54,695 bases of DNA, from positions 1 through 54,695 of the forward strand of contig NZ_QFZK01000020.1 of the NCBI RefSeq assembly GCF_003415675.1. Direction: 5' to 3'. Below are positions 27,712-37,767 of the stretch, in pieces. This DNA comes from Rhodoferax lacus (GTDB lineage: Bacteria > Pseudomonadota > Gammaproteobacteria > Burkholderiales > Burkholderiaceae_C). Each line of letters starts with the position of its first letter. Positions within the stretch are counted from its first letter, which is position 1. The notes under the pieces were generated by a model, which did no database searches, was not told where the DNA came from, and was given only the letters and a program-made list of their open reading frames with translations. The translations under genes and the position numbers were made by a program.

Positions 27712-28808
27712 CAGGAGGCGTCTTTGCCGGTGTCGCTGGAACCTGCCGAGCCGGCACTGCGCCGACCGCGCCCGCGGTTCAGGTTGGCACCCGCTGCCGC
27801 ACCGCCCGCGCGGCTTTGCTCACCGCCCCACTGCGCACGCGCGCCAGTGGAGATGTCACCCAGGGCGCTGACCACCTCTTCCATGCTGGGCGCTGCGCCC
27901 TTGGTGTGGGCGTCGAGCGCGTCCTTCATGGCACGCAGGTGTTTGGGCGATGTGCCGCAGCAGCCGCCAATGATGCGGGCACCCGAGTCCAGCGCCATCT
28001 TCGCGTACACGCTCATCAGCTCGGGCGTGCCGTTGTAGACAATGCTGCCGTCCACGTACTGGGGAATGCCGCAGTTGCCCTTGGCCACCAGCACCACGTC
28101 CGGGCCCATGGCGGCGGACAGGTTGTGGATACATGCCACCATCTCGGACGCACCCACGCCGCAGTTGCTGCCGCAGGCCGCCAGACGGGGCACGAGGGAC
28201 TTCTCGATCTCGGAAAAATCGCTGGGCGAAATGCCCATCATGCTGCGGCCATTGGTGTCAAAGCTGAGCGTGCAGACAATCGGCAAATTGGCCGCAGCCG
28301 CACCGGCCACCGCTGCTTCCACCTCTTCGCGCGACGACATGGTTTCTATCCACAGCACGTCAGCACCTCCGGCGGCCAGGGCCAGGGCCTGCTCGGCAAA
28401 GGCCGCTTGCGCCAGCTCCTTCGTGAGCGGGCCAATCGGCTCCATGATTTCGCCGGTAGGGCCCATGCTGCCAGCCACCACCACGGTGCGGCCGCTCTTG
28501 TCGGCCACCTCGCGCGCAATGCGGGCGGCGGCGCTGTTGAGCTCAGCCATGCGGCCCTCGGCCTTGTGCAGTTTCAGGCGATACGTCGTGCCGCCAAAGC
28601 TGTTGGTCAGGATGATGTCGGCACCGGCATCCACAAAGCTCTGGTGGAGTTTGGCAATGCGCTCGGGGTGCTCGGTGTTCCACAGCTCGGGCGCGTCGCC
28701 CGACATCAGGCCCATGTCAAACAGGTTGCTGCCCGTGGCGCCGTCGGCCAGGAGCCAGGCTCGGGTGGCGAGCAGGTGGGTGAAGCGGTTGGGTGTGGTG
28801 GTGGTCAT
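27711..28808 (-). CDS. bmt: Betaine-homocysteine S-methyltransferase
   Basis: 365 residues from ATG 28808 (MTTTTPNRFTHLL); the frame is open to 29042 but homologues start here. It is a homocysteine S-methyltransferase barrel with the zinc cysteines NCGVG and GGCCGTSP. It moves one methyl from glycine betaine to homocysteine, giving methionine and dimethylglycine. The last 45 residues form a Gly/Ala/Arg-rich tail outside the catalytic fold. Coupled to hyuA copy 2 by a one-base overlap. Other thiol methyltransferase substrates cannot be excluded, but choline/betaine genes surround it. Confidence 0.88.
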   Translation of the reverse strand: MTTTTPNRFTHLLATRAWLLADGATGSNLFDMGLMSGDAPELWNTEHPERIAKLHQSFVDAGADIILTNSFGGTTYRLKLHKAEGRMAELNSAAARIAREVADKSGRTVVVAGSMGPTGEIMEPIGPLTKELAQAAFAEQALALAAGGADVLWIETMSSREEVEAAVAGAAAANLPIVCTLSFDTNGRSMMGISPSDFSEIEKSLVPRLAACGSNCGVGASEMVACIHNLSAAMGPDVVLVAKGNCGIPQYVDGSIVYNGTPELMSVYAKMALDSGARIIGGCCGTSPKHLRAMKDALDAHTKGAAPSMEEVVSALGDISTGARAQWGGEQSRAGGAAAGANLNRGRGRRSAGSAGSSDTGKDAS

Positions 28809-28927
28809 GGCGGGTGGCGCAGCCTGGGGCGCGCAGTCATTGAAGGTCAGTGCACCATTTTGCCTCAGTGGCCCCGGCCAAAAAGGCCTGGGGTTTCTGC
28901 GGCAGTGGCGCGGGGCAAGGTGGGCCG

Positions 28928-28950
28928 CGGCGTGGCAGCTAGCCACGCCG
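28928..28950 (-). other. Hairpin after betA
   Basis: CGGCGTGGC and GCCACGCCG form a 9-bp perfect stem with loop AGCTA, starting 6 bases after the betA stop. No U tract follows on the minus strand, so it is a possible 3'-end stabiliser or weak attenuator between betA and bmt. Confidence 0.4.
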
Positions 28951-28956
28951 TGTGCT

Positions 28957-30618
28957 TCAGCGCTGCCGGGTTTCCCACTGCGGGTGCACCCAGGCCGGTG
29001 CGGGCGAGGGTGGCAGGGCCTGGCCCTTGATGGCATCGGCAATCTTCTCGGCCATCATGATGGTGGGCACGTTCAGATTGCCGCTGACGATGAGCGGCAT
29101 GATGGAGGCGTCCACCACGCGCAGGGCCTGCACGCCGTGTACTCGGCCCTGGCCGTCCACCACGGCCATCTCGCCCGTGCCCATGGCGCAGGTGCAGCTG
29201 GGGTGATAAGCGGTCTCGGCGCTGGCGCGGATGTGGGCGTCAATCTGCGCGTCGGTCTGCACGTCCTTGCCAGGGGAGATTTCTTCACCGCGGAAGGCGT
29301 CAAACGCCTTTTGCGCAAACACCTCGCGCGTGAGGCGGATGGCGGCGCGGAACTCCACTTTGTCCTGCTCGGTGCTCATGTAGTTGAACAGGATGGTGGG
29401 CGCGTCCAGCGCGCTGTTGCTGTTGATGCGCACATGGCCACGGCTGGTAGAGCGCATGGGACCCACATGGGCCTGAAAGCCGTGGCCTTCCACGGGCGAG
29501 TTGCCGTCATAGCGCACGGCCATGGGCAGGAAGTGGTACTGCAGGTCGGGGTGCTTGACGCCCGCGGCACTGCGGATGAAGCCGCCGGACTCAAAATGGT
29601 TCGTAGCCCCCAGGCCGGTGCTAAACAACACCCACTCGGCACCGATGGCGGCCATCTTCAGCGGCTTGGTGGCGGAATACAGGGTGATGGGCTGTTTGCA
29701 TTCGTACTGCACATAGGTTTCCATGTGGTCCTGCAGGTTCTCGCCCACGCCCTTCAAGGCCTTGACCACCGGAATGCCCAGGGGTTGCAGCAGCTCGGGG
29801 TTGCCGATGCCGGAGAGTTGCAGCAGCTGCGGCGAGTTGATGGCGCCGCTGCTCAGGATGACTTCGCGTTTGGCGCGGAATTGAATCCGCTTGCCGTTGT
29901 ATTCGACCTCGACGCCGACAGCGCGCGGCTGGTCCGTGCCCTCGAATAAAAGACGGTGCGCCAGCGTGAGCGGCAGCAGCTTGACATTGCCTCGCTTCAG
30001 GGCCGGGCGCAGATAGGCCATGGCCGTGCTCCAGCGGCGTCCCTTGTAGGTGGTCATGTCCATGGGGCCGAAGCCCTCTTGCTGGTAGCCGTTCATGTCG
30101 GCGGTATAGGGGTAACCGGCTTGCTTGCCCGCCTCGATGAAGGCGTTGTAGAGCGGGTTCTCGCAGGCGCCGGTGTGCACATGCAGCGGGCCGTCGGAGC
30201 CGCGGTAGTCGTCGCCGCCCACTTCGCGCGTTTCGGCCTTTCTGAAGTAGGGCAGGCAATGGGCGTAGGTCCACTCGGGGAGGTTGTGCTTCTCGGCCCA
30301 GCCGTTGTAGTCCTGCGCGTTGCCGCGGATGTAGACCATGCCGTTGATGCTGCTCGATCCGCCAATCGTCTTGCCGCGTGGGCAGTGCACACGGCGGCCG
30401 TCCAGCGTGGGTTCGGGCTCGCTCTGGTACTGCCACGTATAGCGCGGGTTGGCCATGGGGTAGGCAAAGCCGCTGGGCATATGGATGAACAGGTTGTGGT
30501 CCATGGGGCCGGCCTCGATCACCAGGATGCGGGTGTTGAGGTCTTCGCCCAGGCGGTGGGCCATGACGCTGCCAGCCGAGCCGGCGCCGATGATGATGTA
30601 GTCGTAGTCTGTTTGCAT
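28957..30618 (-). CDS. betA: Choline dehydrogenase (GMC oxidoreductase)
   Basis: 553 residues. The FAD motif YIIIGAGSAGSVMAHRLGED opens the protein; the GMC signature CPRGKTIGGSSSINGMVY follows at about 80-100, and the active-site region ETAYHPSCTCAMG is near residue 470. It oxidises choline to betaine aldehyde with a membrane or quinone acceptor. It lies between betB and bmt on the same strand but is separated from betB by a 478-base region that holds a structured repeat. A related alcohol substrate is possible; nearby BetB supports choline. Confidence 0.92.
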   Translation of the reverse strand: MQTDYDYIIIGAGSAGSVMAHRLGEDLNTRILVIEAGPMDHNLFIHMPSGFAYPMANPRYTWQYQSEPEPTLDGRRVHCPRGKTIGGSSSINGMVYIRGNAQDYNGWAEKHNLPEWTYAHCLPYFRKAETREVGGDDYRGSDGPLHVHTGACENPLYNAFIEAGKQAGYPYTADMNGYQQEGFGPMDMTTYKGRRWSTAMAYLRPALKRGNVKLLPLTLAHRLLFEGTDQPRAVGVEVEYNGKRIQFRAKREVILSSGAINSPQLLQLSGIGNPELLQPLGIPVVKALKGVGENLQDHMETYVQYECKQPITLYSATKPLKMAAIGAEWVLFSTGLGATNHFESGGFIRSAAGVKHPDLQYHFLPMAVRYDGNSPVEGHGFQAHVGPMRSTSRGHVRINSNSALDAPTILFNYMSTEQDKVEFRAAIRLTREVFAQKAFDAFRGEEISPGKDVQTDAQIDAHIRASAETAYHPSCTCAMGTGEMAVVDGQGRVHGVQALRVVDASIMPLIVSGNLNVPTIMMAEKIADAIKGQALPPSPAPAWVHPQWETRQR

Positions 30619-30707
30619 GGACTTTATATTGTTGGGTTACTGTGTTCTTGGGGGGCTGTGTGCCAGGGTTTGCGCGGGCCGAGGGCAGTGGAGGCCAGCC
30701 TGTGTAC

Positions 30708-30811
30708 GCCGATGGCAGCGGGGTAAATGATTCCGTCCGTGTCCCCCGCAAAGGGCTTTGCCCTCTGCTCCTCCTTTACCTACCGGAATCATCCACCCCA
30801 CTGCCATCGGC
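30708..30811 (-). ncRNA. Candidate structured RNA motif, copy A
   Basis: The outer stem pairs 30708-30735 with 30784-30811 (25 Watson-Crick pairs plus three that are A/C on the plus strand, hence G-U in minus-strand RNA). Read on the minus strand, the core starts GTAGGTAAAGGAGGA, then a 9-bp hairpin (30748-30768) with one G-U, then GGGGGACACGGA. Copy B has the same two conserved strands but different stem sequences. Expression is not known. Confidence 0.4.
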
Positions 30812-30812
30812 A

Positions 30813-30883
30813 GCCTGCGCTGTTGGTGCGCGATGACAGGGTGCCCAATGCATTCATGCCGCACTCCTGCCAACAACGCTGGC
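30813..30883. repeat. Middle stem-loop of the composite element
   Basis: 30813-30826 pairs with 30870-30883, 12 of 14 positions Watson-Crick, with one T/T and one C/A mismatch (G-U on the minus strand). The 43-base loop (30827-30869) does not share the core of the flanking copies. It fills the space between copies A and B almost exactly, so the three look like one unit. Confidence 0.5.
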
Positions 30884-30884
30884 A

Positions 30885-30992
30885 GACTCAGGACGGCGTG
30901 GCGCTCAGCGCCGGTAGGTAAAGGAGGAGCCCGAAGGCGCAGCCTTTGGGCGGGGGACACGGACGGCGCTGAGTGCCACGTTGGCCTGAGTC
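30885..30992 (+). ncRNA. Candidate structured RNA motif, copy B
   Basis: The outer stem pairs 30885-30912 with 30965-30992 (24 Watson-Crick, three G-U, one A/G), extended by G30913-C30964. On the plus strand the core is GTAGGTAAAGGAGGA, a 10-bp hairpin (30929-30951, one G-U, loop GCA), then GGGGGACACGGA. It is the inverse-oriented partner of copy A with the same core and unrelated stems. Confidence 0.4.
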
Positions 30993-31063
30993 CAGACGTG
31001 GCTTCGCATCGCACTGCGTCCAAAAACTGCGTGCATCCAGAAGTGACTTTGCACCCCGTTGCG
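30991..31063. repeat. Imperfect 28-base direct repeat
   Basis: TCCAG-starting units at 30991-31018 and 31036-31063 match at 21 of 28 positions. They lie between the structured element and the betB stop. Possibly a decayed tandem repeat; function unknown. Confidence 0.35.
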
Positions 31064-31096
31064 AAGTAAGCAGTCGGTGACACGGTGTCTACAAAC

Positions 31097-32554
31097 TCAG
31101 CGGTAACCGGTCGCCACTTCGCCCATTTCCACGTACACGGTTTTGAGCTGCGTGTAGTGGTCCAGGGCGGCCATGCTGTTCTCCGAGCCGATGCCGGACT
31201 CGCCCACGCCGCCAAACGGCATCTCGATGGGTGTGATGTTGTAGTTGTTGATCCAGCAGATGCCCGCCTTCAGCGCTGCCGCCACGCGGTGGCCCTTCTG
31301 CAGGTTCGTCGTGAAGACACCGGCAGCCAGACCGAAGCGCGAGTGGTTGGCGCGGGCAATCGCTTCGGCTTCGGTGTCGAAGGTGAGCATGGAGAGCACC
31401 GGGCCGAAGATTTCTTCACGCACGATGCGCATGGAGTCTGTGCAGTCGGCAAAGATGGTGGGGGCTACGAAGTTCGAGCCCTGGCCTGCGACTGCCACGC
31501 GCTCTCCGCCGCAGACCAGGGTGGCGCCTTCGGCCACGCCGCTGGCAATGTAATCCATCACCTTGGTGGCGTGGGCTTCGGAGATCAGCGCGCCAACTTC
31601 GGTCTCGGGGTTCATGGGGTCGCCCACGCGCAGCAAGAGCGTGCGCTCCTTGAGGCGCGCCAGAAATCTGTCGGCAATGCCACGCTGCACAAAGACGCGG
31701 GTGCAGTTGGTGCAGACCTCGCCCTGCGTATAAAAGTTGCCCATCATGGCGGCGGCCACGGCCTGCTCCAGGTCGGCGTCGTCAAAAATCACCAGGGGTG
31801 ACTTGCCACCCAGCTCCATGGTCACGCGCTTGAGGGTGCCTGCTGCCGTCTGCATCACCCTCTTGCCGGTAGCCACCGAACCCGTCACCGAGACCTTGGC
31901 CACACCCTCGTGCGCGGCCAGCATGGCGCCGGTGGCACCGCGCCCCTGCAGCACATTGAAGACACCGGGCGGCACACCGGCCTCCAGATAGACCTCGGCC
32001 AGCTTCACGGCGGTGGCCGGCGTCAGCTCCGAGGGTTTGAAGATCATGGCGTTGCCTGCGGCCAGCGCGGGGGCTGATTTCCAGCAGGCGATCTGGATCG
32101 GATAGTTCCACGCGCCTATGCCCACGCACACGCCCAGGGGCTCCTTGCGGGTGTAGGCAAAAGCGTTCTTCAGCGGGTACTGCTGGCCGGTGAGCGTGGC
32201 AGCGGCCCCTGCAAAGTATTCGATGCAGTCGGCGCCACTGGCTACGTCCACCACCAGCGCTTCCTGGAGCGGCTTGCCGCAGTCCTGCACTTCCAGTGCG
32301 GCGAGTTCGTCGTTGCGGCTGCGCAGAATATCGGCGGCGCGGCGCAGGATGCGGCCCCGCTCGGTAGCACTCATGGCCGACCAGACCAGGAATCCGGCTT
32401 GCGCGGCGGCGACGGCCCCATCCACATCGGCCTGTGACGCGTCATGCACGGCGGCATAGGCCAAGCCTGTGGCCGGGTTGAGCGAGTCAAAGCGCTCGCC
32501 ACTGCCCTGCACGTGCAGGCCGTTGATAAAACTGGAAATCACAACTTCGCTCAT
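31097..32554 (-). CDS. betB: Betaine aldehyde dehydrogenase
   Basis: 485 residues from ATG 32554 (MSEVVISSFINGLHV); the frame is open to 32689 but homologues begin here. Aldehyde dehydrogenase fold with E247 in TMELGGKSPL and catalytic C281 in TQGEVCTNCTRV; NAD-site GSVATGKRV is intact. It oxidises betaine aldehyde to glycine betaine, following BetA. It lies 156 bases after the binding-protein gene. No betI or betT gene is present nearby, so control probably rests with the GbdR-like regulator. Confidence 0.93.
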   Translation of the reverse strand: MSEVVISSFINGLHVQGSGERFDSLNPATGLAYAAVHDASQADVDGAVAAAQAGFLVWSAMSATERGRILRRAADILRSRNDELAALEVQDCGKPLQEALVVDVASGADCIEYFAGAAATLTGQQYPLKNAFAYTRKEPLGVCVGIGAWNYPIQIACWKSAPALAAGNAMIFKPSELTPATAVKLAEVYLEAGVPPGVFNVLQGRGATGAMLAAHEGVAKVSVTGSVATGKRVMQTAAGTLKRVTMELGGKSPLVIFDDADLEQAVAAAMMGNFYTQGEVCTNCTRVFVQRGIADRFLARLKERTLLLRVGDPMNPETEVGALISEAHATKVMDYIASGVAEGATLVCGGERVAVAGQGSNFVAPTIFADCTDSMRIVREEIFGPVLSMLTFDTEAEAIARANHSRFGLAAGVFTTNLQKGHRVAAALKAGICWINNYNITPIEMPFGGVGESGIGSENSMAALDHYTQLKTVYVEMGEVATGYR

Positions 32555-32710
32555 GGCAATCCTTGCAGGGCCCGGTGGCAATAGTCCCCAGGCCAAAAAA
32601 CAACTCCGACCCAGCCAGGCTGTGTCGGAGCGGTGGCGGTGGTCCCTTTGCGAGGGCCGCCGCTCGGAGCGCTGCGGTGCGACGGGCACTGCAGCGCGGT
32701 AGTGGCTGGC

Positions 32711-33646
32711 TTATTTCAATGCGGCCTTGACAGCGTCCAGGCCGGGCTTGCCGTCCAGGGTGGTCACACCGGCCAGCCATTTGTCCAGCACGGCAGGGTT
32801 CTTGGCCAGGAAGTCCTTGGCGGCCTTGTTGGGCTTGACCTTTTTGAGGATGGGGCCCATCACCTGGTTTTCGATGTCGGTGGTGAACTGCAGGTTCTTC
32901 AGCAGGCCGTAGACATTGGGGCACTTCTTCTCGTACGAGGGAGGAATGGCGGTGTAGACCTTGGCTTCGCCCAGGTTGGGTCCGAAGATGTCGTCGCCGC
33001 CCGACAGGTAGCTCATCTTCATCTGCACGTTCATGGGATGCGGCTCCCAGCCCAGGAAGACGATGGCCTTCTGGTCCTTGATGGCGCGTTGGGCTTCAAT
33101 CAGCATGCCGGCTTCCGACGACTCGACCATCTTGAAGCTCTTGAGGCCAAACTTGTTGTCCTTGATCATGCCGGCGATCAGCGCATTGCCGTCATTGCCG
33201 GGCTCGATGCCGTAGATCTTGCCGCCCAGGTCTTTTTCGAACTTGGCGATGTCGGCAAAGGTTTTGAGGCCCTTGTCAAACAGGTAGGTGGGCACAGCCA
33301 GGGTGTACTTGGCGCCGACCAGGTTGGGGGTGTCCAGCACCTTGATGCTGCCGTCCTTCACAAAGGGCTCGATCTGCGGTGTCATGGACGGGTTCCAGTA
33401 GCCCAGGAATACGTCGATCTGCTTCTTCTTCATGCCAGCAAAAGCGATCGGGATAGAGGCGATGGTCACCGTGGGCTTGTAGCCCAGGCCTTCGAGCACC
33501 ACCGAGGCCATGCCGGTGGTGGCAGCGATATCGCTCCAGCCCACGTCGGCAAAACGCACGGTCTTGCAGCTGGCGTCATCGGCCAGTGCGGTTTGTGCGG
33601 CCAGGGCCGCAATGGCGGCTACGATTCCTGCGACTTTCATCTTCAT
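32711..33646 (-). CDS. Choline/betaine ABC transporter substrate-binding protein (ProX/ChoX-like)
   Basis: 311 residues with a signal peptide ending near residue 22 (TALADD). It is an OpuAC-type fold. Aromatic residues that could form the quaternary-ammonium cage are visible: W37 in DVGWSDI, W84 in LGYWNPSM and a tryptophan in FLGWEPHPM. AGGAG lies 7 bases before the ATG. It would deliver choline or betaine to the permease and ATPase encoded about 9 kb away (42409-44494). Choline versus betaine specificity is not decidable here. Confidence 0.9.
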   Translation of the reverse strand: MKMKVAGIVAAIAALAAQTALADDASCKTVRFADVGWSDIAATTGMASVVLEGLGYKPTVTIASIPIAFAGMKKKQIDVFLGYWNPSMTPQIEPFVKDGSIKVLDTPNLVGAKYTLAVPTYLFDKGLKTFADIAKFEKDLGGKIYGIEPGNDGNALIAGMIKDNKFGLKSFKMVESSEAGMLIEAQRAIKDQKAIVFLGWEPHPMNVQMKMSYLSGGDDIFGPNLGEAKVYTAIPPSYEKKCPNVYGLLKNLQFTTDIENQVMGPILKKVKPNKAAKDFLAKNPAVLDKWLAGVTTLDGKPGLDAVKAALK

Positions 33647-33699
33647 AGTGACACTCCTGAAAAAAAGGGACTAACGCTCTTGCTGGATGGGGGAAACGG

Positions 33700-35736
<2,037 letters not shown>

Positions 35737-35827
35737 ACATCACTCCAAAAAATCAATTGCGCCCTGCGCCAGACCGGTGTTTCGCCGGCCCTGGTTAGCC
35801 CACCTCCTGGGATGGATGAAGGCCAGT

Positions 35828-36742
35828 TTATTCGCGTTTGCGGCGGCTGCCGCCTTCGCGCCGTCCGCGGCCCATTTCGCCGTCGGCGCCCATCACCGGG
35901 TCCGCGCGGAACTTGCGGATCCAGCGCATGCAGTCGGGGTCGTGGCCCATCATCACGTCGGCCGACATGATGGCCTTGACCACCTCGGCGTGCAGCGGGT
36001 TGGTGATGGCAGAAGTCATGCCCGCGGCAATCGCCATGGTCAGGAAGCCGGCGTTGATGCCGTTGCGCTCGGGCAGGCCGAAGCTGACGTTGGAGGCGCC
36101 GCAGGTGGTGTTGACCTTGAGTTCGGTTTTCAGGCGGTGCACCAGTTGCATCACCTGCACACCGGCTTGGTTGATGGCGCCAATGGGCATGACCAGCGGA
36201 TCGACCACGATGTCGCAGGCGGGGATGCCGTAGTCGGAGGCGCGGTTCACAATCTTGCGGGCCACTTCAAAGCGCACATTGGGGTCTTGCGAGATGCCGG
36301 TCTCGTCGTTGGAGATGGCCACCACGGCCGCGCCGTATTTCTTCACCAGCGGCAGCACGGTTTCCAGGCGGTCTTCCTCGCCGGTGACCGAGTTCACCAG
36401 GGCCTTGCCCTTGTAGACGGCCAGGCCCGCTTCCAGCGCGGCGACGATGGAGGAGTCGATGCTGAGCGGCACATCGGTCACCGACTGCACCAGCTGAATC
36501 GCCTTGGCCAGCATGCCGGGCTCGTCGGCCAGCGGGATGCCGGCGTTGACGTCGAGCATGTGGGCACCGGCTTCGACCTGGGCCAAGGCGTCGGCAATCA
36601 CGCGGCTGTAGTCGCCGGCCATCATTTCGGCGGCCATGATTTTGCGGCCGGTGGGGTTGATGCGTTCGCCGATGATGACGAAGGGGCGGTCAAAGCCTAT
36701 GACCACTTCCCGGGTGGCAGAGCTGATGATGGTATCGGTCAT
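35828..36742 (-). CDS. Methyl-THF:corrinoid methyltransferase (MtgA/AcsE-like pterin-binding protein)
   Basis: 304 residues with a dihydropteroate-synthase-like barrel. Pterin-site motifs: GERINPTGRK (26-35), AHMLDVNAGIPL, PLSIDSS, NSVTGEED and DPLVMPIG. Proteins of this type move a methyl group between a corrinoid protein and THF. Here the direction is probably from methyl-Co(III) to THF, giving methyl-THF for MetF. The start overlaps the metF stop as ATGA. The last about 35 residues are Arg/Gly-rich. Not a folate-synthesis DHPS: context and the GERINPTG motif separate it. Confidence 0.88.
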   Translation of the reverse strand: MTDTIISSATREVVIGFDRPFVIIGERINPTGRKIMAAEMMAGDYSRVIADALAQVEAGAHMLDVNAGIPLADEPGMLAKAIQLVQSVTDVPLSIDSSIVAALEAGLAVYKGKALVNSVTGEEDRLETVLPLVKKYGAAVVAISNDETGISQDPNVRFEVARKIVNRASDYGIPACDIVVDPLVMPIGAINQAGVQVMQLVHRLKTELKVNTTCGASNVSFGLPERNGINAGFLTMAIAAGMTSAITNPLHAEVVKAIMSADVMMGHDPDCMRWIRKFRADPVMGADGEMGRGRREGGSRRKRE

Positions 36743-37767
36743 GTGGTTTCCTTTTCTGTGTTTGTAGGGATGTCTCGGCCGGGGTACCAGGGCACGCGGC
36801 CCTGGAGTACGCCCGACTTCTGGATGATTTCAGCCACCGACTCTTCCTGCCGGTAGGCCATGACGTGTACGCCGGACACGCCCTTGATGTCCTTGATTTC
36901 CTGGATCAGATCGATGCAGATCTGGCGGCCTTCCGCGGCGGGCTTTTCGGCTCCGGCCATGCGCTTGACTACGTCATCCGGGATGTGGATGCCGGGCACG
37001 TTGGTGCGCATCCAGTCGGCGGCCTTGGCGGTGCGCAAGGGGCCCACGCCGATCAGGAAGAAGGCCTTGTTGGGCCCTTCCAGCAGGCCCAGATCTTCCA
37101 TCTGCTGCATGAAACTTTTCAGGCGCGGCACGTCGTAGCAGTACTGGGTCTGCAGGAATTGGGCGCCGGCGGCGATCTTCTTGGCAATGCGTTCAGCGCG
37201 CCACTCATAGGGCGGCACAAAGGGGTTGGCGGCGGCGCCAAAGAAGACGCGCGGCGCAAAAGTGACCTTGCGTCCGCTTTGGAACTTGTGTTCGTCGCGC
37301 AGGGTGCGGCCGATGTTGAGCAGGCTCATGCAGTCCAGGTCAAACACCGGCTTGGCCTGCGGGTGGTCGCCCGACTGCACGCCGTCGCCACTGAGGCACA
37401 GCATATTGGCCACACCCATGGCAGCACCGCCCAGGATGTCGCCCTGGATGGCAATGCGGTTCTTGTCGCGGCAGGAAATCTGCATCACCGGCGCGTAGCC
37501 AATGCGGGTGAGCAGGGCGCACACCGCGATGCTGGACATATGGCAGTTGGCGCCCGAACCGTCGGTGGCATTGATGGCGTCCACATAGCCGTCAAAAATG
37601 CGGGCACGCTTGTATACGTCTTCGGGATCAGCCGAGTCCGGCGGGTCCAGCTCGGCCGTCACCGCAAAGACTCCTGCGCGCAGCACGCGCTCCAGGCGCC
37701 CGGGCGAGGTGTGGCCGGGCAGGATGGGCAGCGGATAACCCGGGACCGGTTCGTCGTCGAATTTCAT
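36739..37767 (-). CDS. metF: Methylenetetrahydrofolate reductase
   Basis: 342 residues from ATG 37767. MTHFR barrel: an N-terminal acidic motif (VTAELDPPDSADP), ATDGSGANCHMSS, and LCLSGDGVQSGDHP. It interconverts methyl- and methylene-THF on FAD. In this context it would run oxidatively, feeding FolD. It overlaps both neighbours by 4 bases (MetV-like upstream, methyltransferase downstream), so the three are likely produced together. The sequence differs in style from the enterobacterial biosynthetic MetF. Its electron partner is not known. Confidence 0.9.
   Translation of the reverse strand: MKFDDEPVPGYPLPILPGHTSPGRLERVLRAGVFAVTAELDPPDSADPEDVYKRARIFDGYVDAINATDGSGANCHMSSIAVCALLTRIGYAPVMQISCRDKNRIAIQGDILGGAAMGVANMLCLSGDGVQSGDHPQAKPVFDLDCMSLLNIGRTLRDEHKFQSGRKVTFAPRVFFGAAANPFVPPYEWRAERIAKKIAAGAQFLQTQYCYDVPRLKSFMQQMEDLGLLEGPNKAFFLIGVGPLRTAKAADWMRTNVPGIHIPDDVVKRMAGAEKPAAEGRQICIDLIQEIKDIKGVSGVHVMAYRQEESVAEIIQKSGVLQGRVPWYPGRDIPTNTEKETT

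Larger units (their letters stand above)
30708..30992. repeat. Composite element of three stem-loops in the betB-betA gap
   Basis: The 478-base gap between betB and betA has no convincing gene. It holds three back-to-back stem-loops: 30708-30811, 30813-30883 and 30885-30992. The outer two carry the same roughly 50-base core in opposite orientation, and each is enclosed in its own 28-bp stem of unrelated sequence. Inverted pairs of GTAG-starting palindromes resemble BIME/REP elements mobilised by RAYT transposases, but the long variable stems are not typical of those. No transposase gene lies nearby. Confidence 0.75.

Noticed and set aside
30619..31096. Small genes in the betB-betA gap
   Set aside because: Short open frames here lie across palindromic arms, have no ribosome sites or recognisable products, and are best explained by the repeat element.
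35828..36742. Folate-biosynthesis dihydropteroate synthase (folP)
   Set aside because: It has the pterin barrel but the GERINPTGRK and DVNAG motifs and the corrinoid operon context fit methyl-THF:corrinoid methyltransferase.
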